A stretch of 42,653 nucleotides of DNA from JAZGDL01 sp036477795. GTDB lineage: Bacteria > Planctomycetota > Phycisphaerae > UBA1845. The position numbers were made by a program, and so were the translations under genes. The stretch is from positions 1 through 42,653 of the forward strand of contig JAZGDL010000114.1 in the NCBI GenBank assembly GCA_036477795.1, read 5' to 3'. The notes beneath the pieces were generated by a model. The model was not told where the DNA came from and did no database searches. It saw only the letters and a list, made by a program, of their open reading frames with translations. Below, piece after piece: positions 32,853-40,209 of the stretch (the stretch's first letter is position 1; the number at the start of each line of letters is the position of its first letter).

Positions 32853-33565
32853 ACGCAACGGTGCTCGTCGCTCCTTGCGCGTACAACGAAATCCCGAAAA
32901 TCGCAAGAGTGCTGGACCGCCTCGACGGGGTCCCAGGCATCGATGTCGTGGTTGTCGACGACGGCTCAACCGACGGAACCACCCAGCTCATCCGTAGCCG
33001 AAACCAGGCTACGGTCCGCCACCAGCACCGATCCGGCGCCGGTGCTTGCGTCCGAAGCGCGATCCACTACTTCCTCGACCGCGACTATGAAATACTGGTC
33101 ATGCTCGCCGGCAACGACAAAGATCGTCCCGCCGAGATCCTCCGGTTGATCGAGCCCATCCTTGGGAACGAATGCGACCTGGTCCAGGGCTCGCGCTATT
33201 TGCCGGGTGGATACGCCGGTAACACGCCGTTCTATCGTCGCGTTGCAACACGCTACGTACACCCGTGGCTGTTCTCCGGGGTCATCGGGCAGCGGATGAC
33301 CGACACCACCAATGGCTTCCGTGCCATTCACCGCAGGGTGCTCCAAGACTCGCGAATGAACCTCGAGGCACGATGGCTGGACGGCTACGAACTTGAGCCC
33401 TACCTGCTCTACAAGGCCGTCAAACTGGGGTACCGCGTCGGCGAAGTGCCGGTCACCAAGGTGTATCCGCCCAAGGCGGTGGGGTACACCAAGATGAAGC
33501 CGGTCACGGGTTGGTGGAGCATTCTCCGGCCCATCTTCCTGCTCGGTCTGGGCATCAAGAACTGA
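32849..33565 (+). CDS. Glycosyltransferase family 2, polyprenyl-phosphate sugar synthase-like
   Basis: 238 residues, with four-base overlap with the preceding gene. Signature: VLVAPCAYNEIPKIARVLDR, VVVVDDGSTDGTTQLIRS, MLAGNDKDRPAEILRLIEPI (metal-binding region), DLVQGSRYLPGG, and TDTTNGFRAIHRRVL. This is the DPM1-like subgroup, which makes a polyprenyl-phosphate sugar donor. It may feed the GT39-like enzyme encoded at 28980-30557 (inference). No membrane segment is evident except the hydrophobic C-terminus (ILRPIFLLGLGI). Confidence 0.82.
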   Translation: MNATVLVAPCAYNEIPKIARVLDRLDGVPGIDVVVVDDGSTDGTTQLIRSRNQATVRHQHRSGAGACVRSAIHYFLDRDYEILVMLAGNDKDRPAEILRLIEPILGNECDLVQGSRYLPGGYAGNTPFYRRVATRYVHPWLFSGVIGQRMTDTTNGFRAIHRRVLQDSRMNLEARWLDGYELEPYLLYKAVKLGYRVGEVPVTKVYPPKAVGYTKMKPVTGWWSILRPIFLLGLGIKN

Positions 33566-33785
33566 ACGACGCACCATAGGGACCCACCAAGGAACAGAGC
33601 CGCGACCGTAAGGGAGCGGGAGACACGGGGGCACGAAAAGGTCGAAGGTCGAAGGTCGAAGGTCGAAGGTCGAAGGTCAAAGGTCAAAGGTCGAAGGTCA
33701 AAGGTCGGAAGGTAGGGACCTTGGACTTTCGACCTTGGACCTTGGACCTTAATCGTCAATCGTCAGGCACGGAAGCGGTGGACAT
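33566..33785. repeat. Spacer with family D and tandem 7-base repeats (family H)
   Basis: A D element (33598-33622) precedes about eleven tandem GGTCGAA/GGTCAAA heptamers (33640-33712). Then come CTTGGAC/CTTTCGAC words in the opposite sense (33718-33750) and an AATCGTCAATCGTCA remnant (33751-33764). The block separates GT2 from the aminotransferase in an otherwise compact operon. Confidence 0.85.
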
Positions 33786-34985
33786 ATGAAGATCCCGCTG
33801 GTCAATCTCGAGCGACAACACCAGGAGCTGCACGACGAGATCAAAGACGTGATCGAAGCGGTGATCCGCCGTTCGGACTTCATCCTTGGCCGGGAGGTCG
33901 AAGCATTTGAACAGGAGTTCGCCCGCTACTGCCAGGCCGAACATTGCATCGGTGTCGGTAGCGGGCTCGACGCCCTCACCCTGATCCTCAAGGGACTGGG
34001 CATCGGCCGTGGGGACGAGGTCATCACCGCCGCCAACACCTTCATCGCCACCGCACTGGCCATTCACCGGGCCGGCGCCGTCCCCGTCCTGATCGACCAC
34101 CACCCGGAAACCTATAACGTCGATCCGCAACGGTTGGCCGCCGCCATCACGCCTCGCAGCAAAGCCATCCTGCCCGTCCACCTCTACGGGCAACCCGCCG
34201 ACATGGATCCCCTGCGGACCGTTGCCGACGAGCATGGCCTGTACCTCATCGAGGACGCCTGCCAGGCCCACGGAGCCCGCTACAAGGGCCGACGCTGCGG
34301 CTCAATAGGCCACGCCGCCGCCTTCAGCTTTTATCCGGGAAAGAACCTGGGGGCCATGGGAGACGCCGGAGCCGTGGTCACCAATGATGACGAACTCGCC
34401 CGATGGATCAGAACCGCTCGGAACTACGGCTCCTCGTCCAAGAACCACCACGATATCCGCGGCTGGAACACCCGGCTGGACAACATCCAGGCAGCCGTGC
34501 TGCGCGTCAAACTGCACCACCTGGACCAGTGGAACGCCAGACGACGAGCCCTCGCCGACCGCTACAGAGCCCTGCTGGCTCCCTCATTCACAACCGCGAC
34601 CGTAACGGACCCGACCCCCCCCTTCGTCCCTTCGTCCCTTCGTCCCTCCGTCCCTTCCTCTGGATTGATCCTGCCCCAACAGCGGCCGGACGCCGAGCAC
34701 GTCTATCACCTGTTCGTGGTGCGAACCGCTCGGCGGGACGAACTGCTGAAGCATCTCAATGCCGCCGGCATCGGCGCCGCCGTCCACTATCCCGTCCCCA
34801 TCCACCGGCAGCCGGCATTTACAGGGCGCTGCGTCGTCCCCAGCCCCCTGACTTATGCCGAACAATGTAGTGACACGATCCTGTCACTTCCGATGTGCCC
34901 CTACACTACGTTGGAGGACGTGCGGATCGTCGCCGACGCCATCAACCAAGCTGGAAACCTGAAATGCGAAACACCAAGAGCGTGA
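33786..34985 (+). CDS. DegT/DnrJ/EryC1-family PLP aminotransferase with a repeat insertion (WlbC/WbpE-like)
   Basis: 399 residues. It transfers an amino group to a keto-sugar nucleotide, here probably the 3-keto product of the dehydrogenase at 30907. Landmarks: GVGSGLDALTLILKGLGIG, DEVITAANTFIATALAI, LIEDACQAHGARYKGRRCGS, and the PLP lysine in FSFYPGKNLGAMGDAGAVVT. The C-terminal domain has GIGAAVHYPVPIHRQPAF. Between DRYRALLAPSF and EHVYHLFVVRTARR, the segment TTATVTDPTPPFVPSSLRPS plus VPSS is derived from a D half-element (34591-34614) and four 8-base CCCTTCGT repeats (34616-34660). Confidence 0.88.
   Translation: MKIPLVNLERQHQELHDEIKDVIEAVIRRSDFILGREVEAFEQEFARYCQAEHCIGVGSGLDALTLILKGLGIGRGDEVITAANTFIATALAIHRAGAVPVLIDHHPETYNVDPQRLAAAITPRSKAILPVHLYGQPADMDPLRTVADEHGLYLIEDACQAHGARYKGRRCGSIGHAAAFSFYPGKNLGAMGDAGAVVTNDDELARWIRTARNYGSSSKNHHDIRGWNTRLDNIQAAVLRVKLHHLDQWNARRRALADRYRALLAPSFTTATVTDPTPPFVPSSLRPSVPSSGLILPQQRPDAEHVYHLFVVRTARRDELLKHLNAAGIGAAVHYPVPIHRQPAFTGRCVVPSPLTYAEQCSDTILSLPMCPYTTLEDVRIVADAINQAGNLKCETPRA
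34591..34660. repeat. D half-element and tandem CCCTTCGT units inside the aminotransferase gene
   Basis: ACCGCGACCGTAACGGAC followed by CCCTTCGT-type octamers (four copies, the last with a T to C change). The reverse complement of the octamer array recurs at about 35045-35087 (GGGACGAAGGGACGAAGGGG). Read here in frame. Confidence 0.8.
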
Positions 34986-35174
34986 TGATGCAACCGCAGA
35001 GCACGCAGAGATCGCGGAGGGGCAATAGATGAAGGCACGGAGAGAGGAAGGGACGGAGGGTAAGAAAGGGACGAAGGGACGAAGGGGAATCCGCAATCCG
35101 CAATCCCCAATCGTCAATCGTCAATCGTCAATCGTCAATCCCCACTCTTCACTCTCCGCGACCGGAACCCGCTC
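34986..35174. repeat. Low-complexity tandem tract after the aminotransferase
   Basis: GGGACGAA-type octamers (35045-35087) are followed by CCGCAATC and CGTCAATCGTCAATC tandem words (35089-35143, family G reversed) and a D half-element (CTCTCCGCGACCGGAACCCGC, 35151-35171). No gene. Confidence 0.75.
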
Positions 35175-36752
35175 TTACACGTTCGGGGTATCGCCCAAGG
35201 CGGCATGACGACTGCCGGCGGAGGCGGCACCGGACAGCGCCGGGGCAACGCTAAGCAATCCTATGATCAGCGCAAAAGTATAGAGCACCGGATCCACCCA
35301 GAGAGAAAAATCGACCACCTGCTGGGCCAGCACAGCCGCTATGCCCAGCAGCAGTGCCAGACACACCGCCCGCCAAGGCCCATCCGTTGCAGACACCGCC
35401 CGGGCACCCGTGTACAACACCCCCACAAGCAGCACCGCAAACATGGACACCCCTATGGCACCGGTCTCAGCCAACAGATAGAAGTAGAGATTATGCGGCA
35501 CCACAAACACCCGGCGGGCCAGCCCCATTCGCACCTCGTCTTCCTTGGACAGGGCCCACTCCAACTCCGGCTCATACTCCAGAAGATATAGCTTATAGTT
35601 GTTCAACCCGACGCCCAGCATCGGGAACCTGGTAGCCAGGGCGAACACCGTGCGATTCTGCTTGGCCCTGAAATCCAGTGATTCGGAAAGGTCGCGCGTG
35701 ATTCGCTCATAAATGAAGTTGGTGAACGGCAGTAACGCGACCGCTGCCAGGAAGGCACCGACGGACAGGAGCCCGATGATCCGCTGGGCACGTGCCTTGC
35801 AGAACCAGACCAGCCCCACGGCAAGGGCGCCCGTCTGTACGGCGGCCAGCACCCAAGGCCAACGGGACAGAGTGCACGCCAGACCGGCTAATCCGATCAA
35901 CCCGCAAACGCCGCACAGTAAACGAACCGGCTTGGAACGTAATGTCACACCCAGCGCTAAAAAGACGGGAACTGGAAGCAGCAGATAACAGGCCAGGTTG
36001 CTGGGATGCCCGATGGTCCCCTGGCCGCGGATCCATCCGCCCACCGCCGCTTGGCCGGCCGCTTGAAACGCCGCGTCCGCCGCCTGGCCGATGCCGAACA
36101 TGGACAGCACGCCGCCCACACGTTTCAAGGCAACCTGGGTGATCGCCAGACCGGATTGGGCGAGCATGGCGCAGCCCAACGCAGCGATGCAGACCCACCA
36201 TTCCTCACGGCGCACGTTGCAACGCACGTACCAGATCACCAGCCCGACTTTCACCAGTCGCAGCAGCTCAAAGAAGCCCCATGACATGCGCTCGGAGGCC
36301 AGCGTCGACAGAACACAAGCCGCAAAAAAAGGCAGCAGCCAAGGCCATGACGCCCGTCCCAAGGGTGCCGACCGCTGCTTCAGCACGACGGCCTGGTACG
36401 CCCAGATGCCCAGCAACCCGGCAAAGAAAATGTCCGCCGGAATCCAGTAGAAGCCCTGGGAGCCGTGGTTGCCCAAGACGCGGTCAAGGCTGTAATACAT
36501 GCGGCTGTAGGTCAGTGAGAACAGCCAGGCGAACAGCAGCACCGCCTTGGGACGCCGCGTCACCACCGCGGCGAACGGCACCGCACCTGCCATCAGGACC
36601 AGAGCGGTTTTCTTTGCCGTTGGTTGGCCGACCTTGAGGGCCACCCCGAATGCGCAGGCGCCGATCAAAACCAGAATGAGCAACGACACGACTCGTTGCC
36701 AGGCGAACTCAATGACCCGAAACCTCTGTGCCAATCTCCAGGTCCTTCCCAA
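35175..36752 (-). CDS. O-antigen ligase/polymerase family membrane protein
   Basis: 525 residues with about twelve membrane segments. The large hydrophilic segment between TRDLSESLDFRAKQNRTVFA and GLARRVFVVPHNLYFYLLAE, with GVGLNNYKLYLLEYE, is the Wzy_C/O-antigen-ligase loop; Arg in LSRWPW and His in VPHNLY are conserved functional positions in the family. It polymerises or transfers lipid-linked oligosaccharide at the outer face of the inner membrane. It is followed by family C and D elements. Ligase and polymerase cannot be separated from the sequence alone. Confidence 0.78.
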   Translation of the reverse strand: MGRTWRLAQRFRVIEFAWQRVVSLLILVLIGACAFGVALKVGQPTAKKTALVLMAGAVPFAAVVTRRPKAVLLFAWLFSLTYSRMYYSLDRVLGNHGSQGFYWIPADIFFAGLLGIWAYQAVVLKQRSAPLGRASWPWLLPFFAACVLSTLASERMSWGFFELLRLVKVGLVIWYVRCNVRREEWWVCIAALGCAMLAQSGLAITQVALKRVGGVLSMFGIGQAADAAFQAAGQAAVGGWIRGQGTIGHPSNLACYLLLPVPVFLALGVTLRSKPVRLLCGVCGLIGLAGLACTLSRWPWVLAAVQTGALAVGLVWFCKARAQRIIGLLSVGAFLAAVALLPFTNFIYERITRDLSESLDFRAKQNRTVFALATRFPMLGVGLNNYKLYLLEYEPELEWALSKEDEVRMGLARRVFVVPHNLYFYLLAETGAIGVSMFAVLLVGVLYTGARAVSATDGPWRAVCLALLLGIAAVLAQQVVDFSLWVDPVLYTFALIIGLLSVAPALSGAASAGSRHAALGDTPNV

Positions 36753-36759
36753 TGGAATG

Positions 36760-36783
36760 GTGCGAGAAGGGATTCTCGCGCCA
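36760..36783. repeat. Family C hairpin upstream of the O-antigen ligase gene
   Basis: GGTGC-GAGAAGGGATTCTC-GCGCC; a single stem change (GCACC to GCGCC) leaves a G-T wobble pair. Confidence 0.8.
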
Positions 36784-36800
36784 TTCGATGGTCAACTTCC

Positions 36801-36858
36801 GAGACGCGACCGTAAGGGAGCGTGTGAGGACAGTGACACGCTCTTACGGTCGCGTCTC
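36801..36858. repeat. Inverted pair of family D elements (3' side of the ABC permease)
   Basis: GAGACGCGACCGTAAGGGAG..CGTGT (36801-36825) and its complement (36836-36858) form a hairpin with a 2-base bulge and a 10-base loop. It lies 4 bases beyond the permease stop codon. Confidence 0.88.
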
Positions 36859-36861
36859 TGT

Positions 36862-37665
36862 TCAGTATTCCGTCAAAGATCCGGTGCGCTTGGCCAATCG
36901 CACGGCCTGGTCGAAGGCCACGATTCCCAGCGCCACCAACACTACGGCAAACGCGCCCAGCTTCATCAGGATCGAAGTGAGATCGGACGGTGCGTATCCT
37001 CGCAGCAGCGCGAAGCGCATCCCCTCCAGGGCGTGGGTCAAGGGGACCCAGGCGGCTAACTGCTGCAGCCAGTGGGGGAGCATCGCGGCCGGAAATAGCA
37101 CGCCGCTCACCAGTATCACCAGATAACCTGCCACCGTCATGATCGACTCACCACGCTTGATCAGCATGATAACGCTGGCCCACAACATCCCGATGCCCAC
37201 GAAAGACAGGACCGTCATTACAAAGATGGTCAGCGCCGACAGTAGATCGGCCTGTTCCATCCCCACACCGTAGATCGTGGCACCGATCACCAGATAGAGC
37301 ACGAACCGAATCCCGCTGAAAAAATAGCCCCACAGCGACGAAAGGAGCAGTATGACCGGCAGATGCACCGGCGACATCAGCACCGCCTCCAGCGTGCCGG
37401 TCAACTGGCCCTCGCGGATCTGTTTGGCGAACGCGGTCAGGCTCACCCCGACGCAATCGGTCAGGGCGATTCCAATCAATAGAAACGCCAGATAACTCCC
37501 GCCATAGTCGTCCAGCGCCGGAATGTTCTGATCGCCGATGGTCTTGCCGATGTAGTAGAACACTCCCAGCACCAGCAGACTTCCCACCATCTGCACGGCG
37601 AACGAAGTCCGGTAGCTCATCGCGATCATCGCGTCACGTTTGAAAAACGCCCAGATGAGTCTCAT
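36862..37665 (-). CDS. ABC-2 type exporter permease
   Basis: 267 residues with six membrane segments and no large periplasmic domain (MAMSYRTSF-like amphipathic start, then LVLGVFYYIGKTIG, YLAFLLIGIALTDCVG, WGYFFSGIRFVLYLVIGATI, MTVAGYLVILVSGVLFPAAML). LVSGVLFPAAMLPHWLQQLA is the typical ABC-2 signature. It pairs with the ATPase encoded upstream at 37833-38918. The substrate is unknown; in this neighbourhood a glycan or lipid is possible. The gene is bracketed by two inverted D elements. Confidence 0.85.
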   Translation of the reverse strand: MRLIWAFFKRDAMIAMSYRTSFAVQMVGSLLVLGVFYYIGKTIGDQNIPALDDYGGSYLAFLLIGIALTDCVGVSLTAFAKQIREGQLTGTLEAVLMSPVHLPVILLLSSLWGYFFSGIRFVLYLVIGATIYGVGMEQADLLSALTIFVMTVLSFVGIGMLWASVIMLIKRGESIMTVAGYLVILVSGVLFPAAMLPHWLQQLAAWVPLTHALEGMRFALLRGYAPSDLTSILMKLGAFAVVLVALGIVAFDQAVRLAKRTGSLTEY

Positions 37666-37718
37666 CGCACGAACTCCGGAAACTGGTGCTGCGACACGCC
37701 TGAATCGATGGGTAATCC

Positions 37719-37796
37719 GAGCCGCGCCCGTAAGGAAGCGGTTTGCAGAGGTATCAGAGACTTTCGTTCGTCCGCTCCCTGACGGTCGCGGCTCGG
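37719..37796. repeat. Inverted pair of family D elements (5' side of the ABC permease)
   Basis: GAGCCGCGCCCGTAAGGAAG..CGG (37719-37741) and CCGCTCCCTGACGGTCGCGGCTC-type complement (about 37772-37794) flank a loop of about 30 bases. The pair sits between the ATPase stop and the permease start of one operon. Confidence 0.82.
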
Positions 37797-37832
37797 TTCA
37801 TTACCGCCCATCGAATGACCCCTGTCGCAACA

Positions 37833-38918
37833 CTAGTCTCTAGTATCTAGTCTATCGCCCAGCACCAGTGAACAGAACACGTCATCAAACGGCACCCGCT
37901 CGGTTTCGCAGCGCACCACCGTTCCACCAGAACGCAGAATGGTATGCAGGGCCCGCGAGAGGGCGTCGCTGCCTTTGCGGGTGCGCAAGCGAAGCGTGAT
38001 GCAGCCCTCTGCACCGGCAGCAGGCTGCCAGTGCCGCCCAGCGTCATCCTCCCGCTCAACGGTGACGTCGAACAGGCCCGCCTCCTCATCCGCCTCCAAC
38101 TGTCCGTTGGGATGAAACCCGCCGACGGTCACACGGTGAATCTCGAAATCCTGCTGGTGCCAGCGGTCGTGAATCTCCCGAATGGTCCCTTGCGCGATGA
38201 CCCGGCCGCGGTTGATGATCACCACCCGGTCGCACAGGGCCTCGGCTTCATCCAATTGGTTGGTCGCGATCAGGTGCGTCTGACCCGGAAAGCGGGCCCG
38301 GTTTTCCACGATCCATCTTCGGATGTTCTGGGTGCTCATGGGATCGAGGCTGCGGGTGGGCTCGTCATACAGAACGATTTGCGGGTCGCTCAACAGGCCG
38401 CGGGCGATGGCCAGCTTCTGCTTCATCCCCGAAGAATAGCTCGAAAAGGGTTGCCCGGCGGCATCGGTAAGGTCCAGCGTGTCCAGCAAAGAAGCGATGC
38501 GCTCGGACGCCTTGGTCGGCGACAGCCCGTACAGCGTCGCGAAGAACTCCAGATTGTGGCGGCCGGTCAACCGCCAGTAAAAGCTTCGCTCATCGCAGGT
38601 CACCAGGCCCAACTGTCTGCGGGCCCGTAGCGGTTGTGCGGCCACGTCAAAACCGGATAGGCGGACATGACCGGTGGTGGGGTAGAGGAGCGTGGCGATA
38701 ATCTTCAGGAGCGTGGTCTTGCCCGCTCCGTTCGGTCCCAGTAAGCCGACCGTCTCGCCCTGGCGCACGGTGATGGAGACATCCTCCAGGGCCATCTTCC
38801 CGCCGGATGTGGAGGCGTTCTTCCGTGCGGGCAGGAGAGAGGGACGGGTATAGCGCTTGAAGACGTGCTCGACCTCGATCACCGGAGCGTTGACGATGTT
38901 GCGTTGCTTCTCGGACAT
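37833..38918 (-). CDS. ABC transporter ATP-binding protein with an altered H-loop
   Basis: 361 residues. Walker A is GPNGAGKTT (61-69), the signature is SSYSSGMKQKLAIARGLL and Walker B is IVLYDEPTRSLDP. The H-loop reads LIATNQLDEAEALCDRV: the switch His of the usual THxxxEAE is Asn220, a change expected to slow hydrolysis (established for the family; not tested here). The C-terminal 100 residues form an extra domain common in multidrug/daunorubicin-type subunits. It is followed by the ABC-2 permease after a D element. The start at 38918 is an ATG. Confidence 0.86.
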   Translation of the reverse strand: MSEKQRNIVNAPVIEVEHVFKRYTRPSLLPARKNASTSGGKMALEDVSITVRQGETVGLLGPNGAGKTTLLKIIATLLYPTTGHVRLSGFDVAAQPLRARRQLGLVTCDERSFYWRLTGRHNLEFFATLYGLSPTKASERIASLLDTLDLTDAAGQPFSSYSSGMKQKLAIARGLLSDPQIVLYDEPTRSLDPMSTQNIRRWIVENRARFPGQTHLIATNQLDEAEALCDRVVIINRGRVIAQGTIREIHDRWHQQDFEIHRVTVGGFHPNGQLEADEEAGLFDVTVEREDDAGRHWQPAAGAEGCITLRLRTRKGSDALSRALHTILRSGGTVVRCETERVPFDDVFCSLVLGDRLDTRD

Positions 38919-38936
38919 GGCACAAGCCTTCAGGGC

Positions 38937-39015
38937 TCACAACCCACCAACTGGTCCACACGGCGGACCCTACGGGACTTACAACCCACCAACTGGTCCG
39001 CACGGCGGACCCTAC
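38937..39015. repeat. Family E, two direct copies
   Basis: Each unit ends in GGTCCGCACGGCGGACC, whose arms GGTCCGC/GCGGACC pair around ACG. The first copy has GGTCCACACGGCGGACC. The flank ACAACCCACCAACT is shared. Confidence 0.88.
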
Positions 39016-39343
39016 CAGACAAACCAGCTATCCCCGGCGCTCTCTGGGGTGCAATTGTTACCGACACCGCAACCGTCCGCAAGGTGGGCTTGCGGAAGCG
39101 CGCACGCTCGCTCGATGACGCGCATCTGTATGCCCGGTTGCCCTTTCAGTGTGAGGGCGTGGGGGTAGTGCGATCGGTCGGGCGCGCATGCGGTAATTGT
39201 AGATAATTGTTTGTAGGCGCGCAAAACACTCAATTGTTATGCCAATATCCGAGCCGCCCGATCGAATCAGGGTATACTGAACGGGATTGGTATGCGCGTG
39301 GTGGTGGCGCGTAGCAGCGGTATCGACGACTCTATCATCGCGA

Positions 39344-39429
39344 GGTGGTCCGCACGGCGGACCCTACAGTGCGGGGTGGTCCGCACGGCGGACCCTACAG
39401 TGCGGGGTGGTCCGCACGGCGGGCCCTAC
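39344..39429. repeat. Family E, three tandem 31-base units
   Basis: GGTGGTCCGCACGGCGGACC plus CTACAGTGCGG repeated three times with a strict 31-base period (39344, 39375, 39406); the last copy has one A to G change (GGGCCCTAC). It ends 11 bases before the Yip1-like start codon. Confidence 0.92.
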
Positions 39430-39440
39430 AGGAAACTACG

Positions 39441-40181
39441 GTGGCGGCGGGCAACCAGGGTTGTGACAACGGCAGTCTTGGCGTGCGGCATAGTCTCTTG
39501 GTGTACACCACGCCACGGGCCTTGTTTGAGCGTGTTGAGGACACCGGGGCTTACGGGGGGTCGCTGGTCACACTGCTCGGTCTGTTCGTGTTGATGGGTT
39601 ATGTTCTAGTGCAGTCCGGGTTGATCGGTCAGGAGATGGACATACAAACCGAAAAGCGATTGGCTGACCTGGAAGACTCGCGCGTTGATCTGGTGGACCG
39701 CGTCGCCATGCGCGGGCAGTTGGAGGACGCCCGGAAACAGGGTGAGTTCAACAAGACCATCGCCCGGCTGGGCGCCATTGTCTTGAAGCCCATCTACGTG
39801 CTGGTGTCGATTCTGCTGATCGCCTCGGTGCTGTACGCCGTGGTGGCGCTAGCCGGGCGCAAACCGCAATGGCATACGTTGATGTCCATCTGCGTGTACG
39901 CAGCCTTCATCGATCTGTTCGCCCACGGAGTGTGGCTGGCCATGATCTTCTACTACAGAACGCTTAGTGTGGACACCTCGTTGCGGTCGCTGTGGTCAGC
40001 CGACGGGCCGGCGGTGCTGGCCGCGGTGGATCCGTTCCGCATCTGGTTCTGGGTGCTGGCTGGCATAGGTCTGACGGTGACGCAACAACTCAGCCGGCGA
40101 ATGGCTGTGGTGACCTGTACATTGATGTGCCTGGTAGCGATGGGCCTGGTGGTCGCAATGGAGTTCGTGCCGAAAGGGTAG
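39441..40181 (+). CDS. Yip1-like multispanning membrane protein
   Basis: 246 residues from the GTG at 39441, with AGGA seven bases upstream. A longer frame to 39345 exists only because the family E repeats are open in it. Five or so membrane segments follow a short N-terminus containing the TTPRALFERVEDTGAYGGSL motif common to Yip1-like bacterial proteins. A charged helix (EMDIQTEKRLADLEDSRVDL) lies between the first and second segments. It is 28 bases upstream of the MacA-like gene, so it probably acts with the exporter, but the function of bacterial Yip1 proteins is not established. Confidence 0.6.
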   Translation: MAAGNQGCDNGSLGVRHSLLVYTTPRALFERVEDTGAYGGSLVTLLGLFVLMGYVLVQSGLIGQEMDIQTEKRLADLEDSRVDLVDRVAMRGQLEDARKQGEFNKTIARLGAIVLKPIYVLVSILLIASVLYAVVALAGRKPQWHTLMSICVYAAFIDLFAHGVWLAMIFYYRTLSVDTSLRSLWSADGPAVLAAVDPFRIWFWVLAGIGLTVTQQLSRRMAVVTCTLMCLVAMGLVVAMEFVPKG

Positions 40182-40209
40182 GCATCACCGAAAGGATGGA
40201 GGAGTCCCT

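Larger units (their letters stand above)
38919..39440. other. Divergent region with family E repeats
   Basis: About 520 bases. Next to the ATPase gene is a direct repeat of 37 bases (38937-38973 and 38979-39015, TTACAACCCACCAACTGGTC plus CGCACGGCGGACCCTAC). Next to the Yip1-like gene are three tandem 31-base units (39344-39429). The central part (39016-39340) contains no gene. A TATACT-like hexamer at 39273-39278 has no matching -35. Confidence 0.75.

Noticed and set aside
39273..39278. TATACT as -10 of the exporter operon
   Set aside because: No -35-like hexamer at the right spacing; the distance to the start codon is over 160 bases.
39344..39429. CRISPR-like direct repeats (31-base period)
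   Set aside because: The units are contiguous with no variable spacers, and there are no cas genes.
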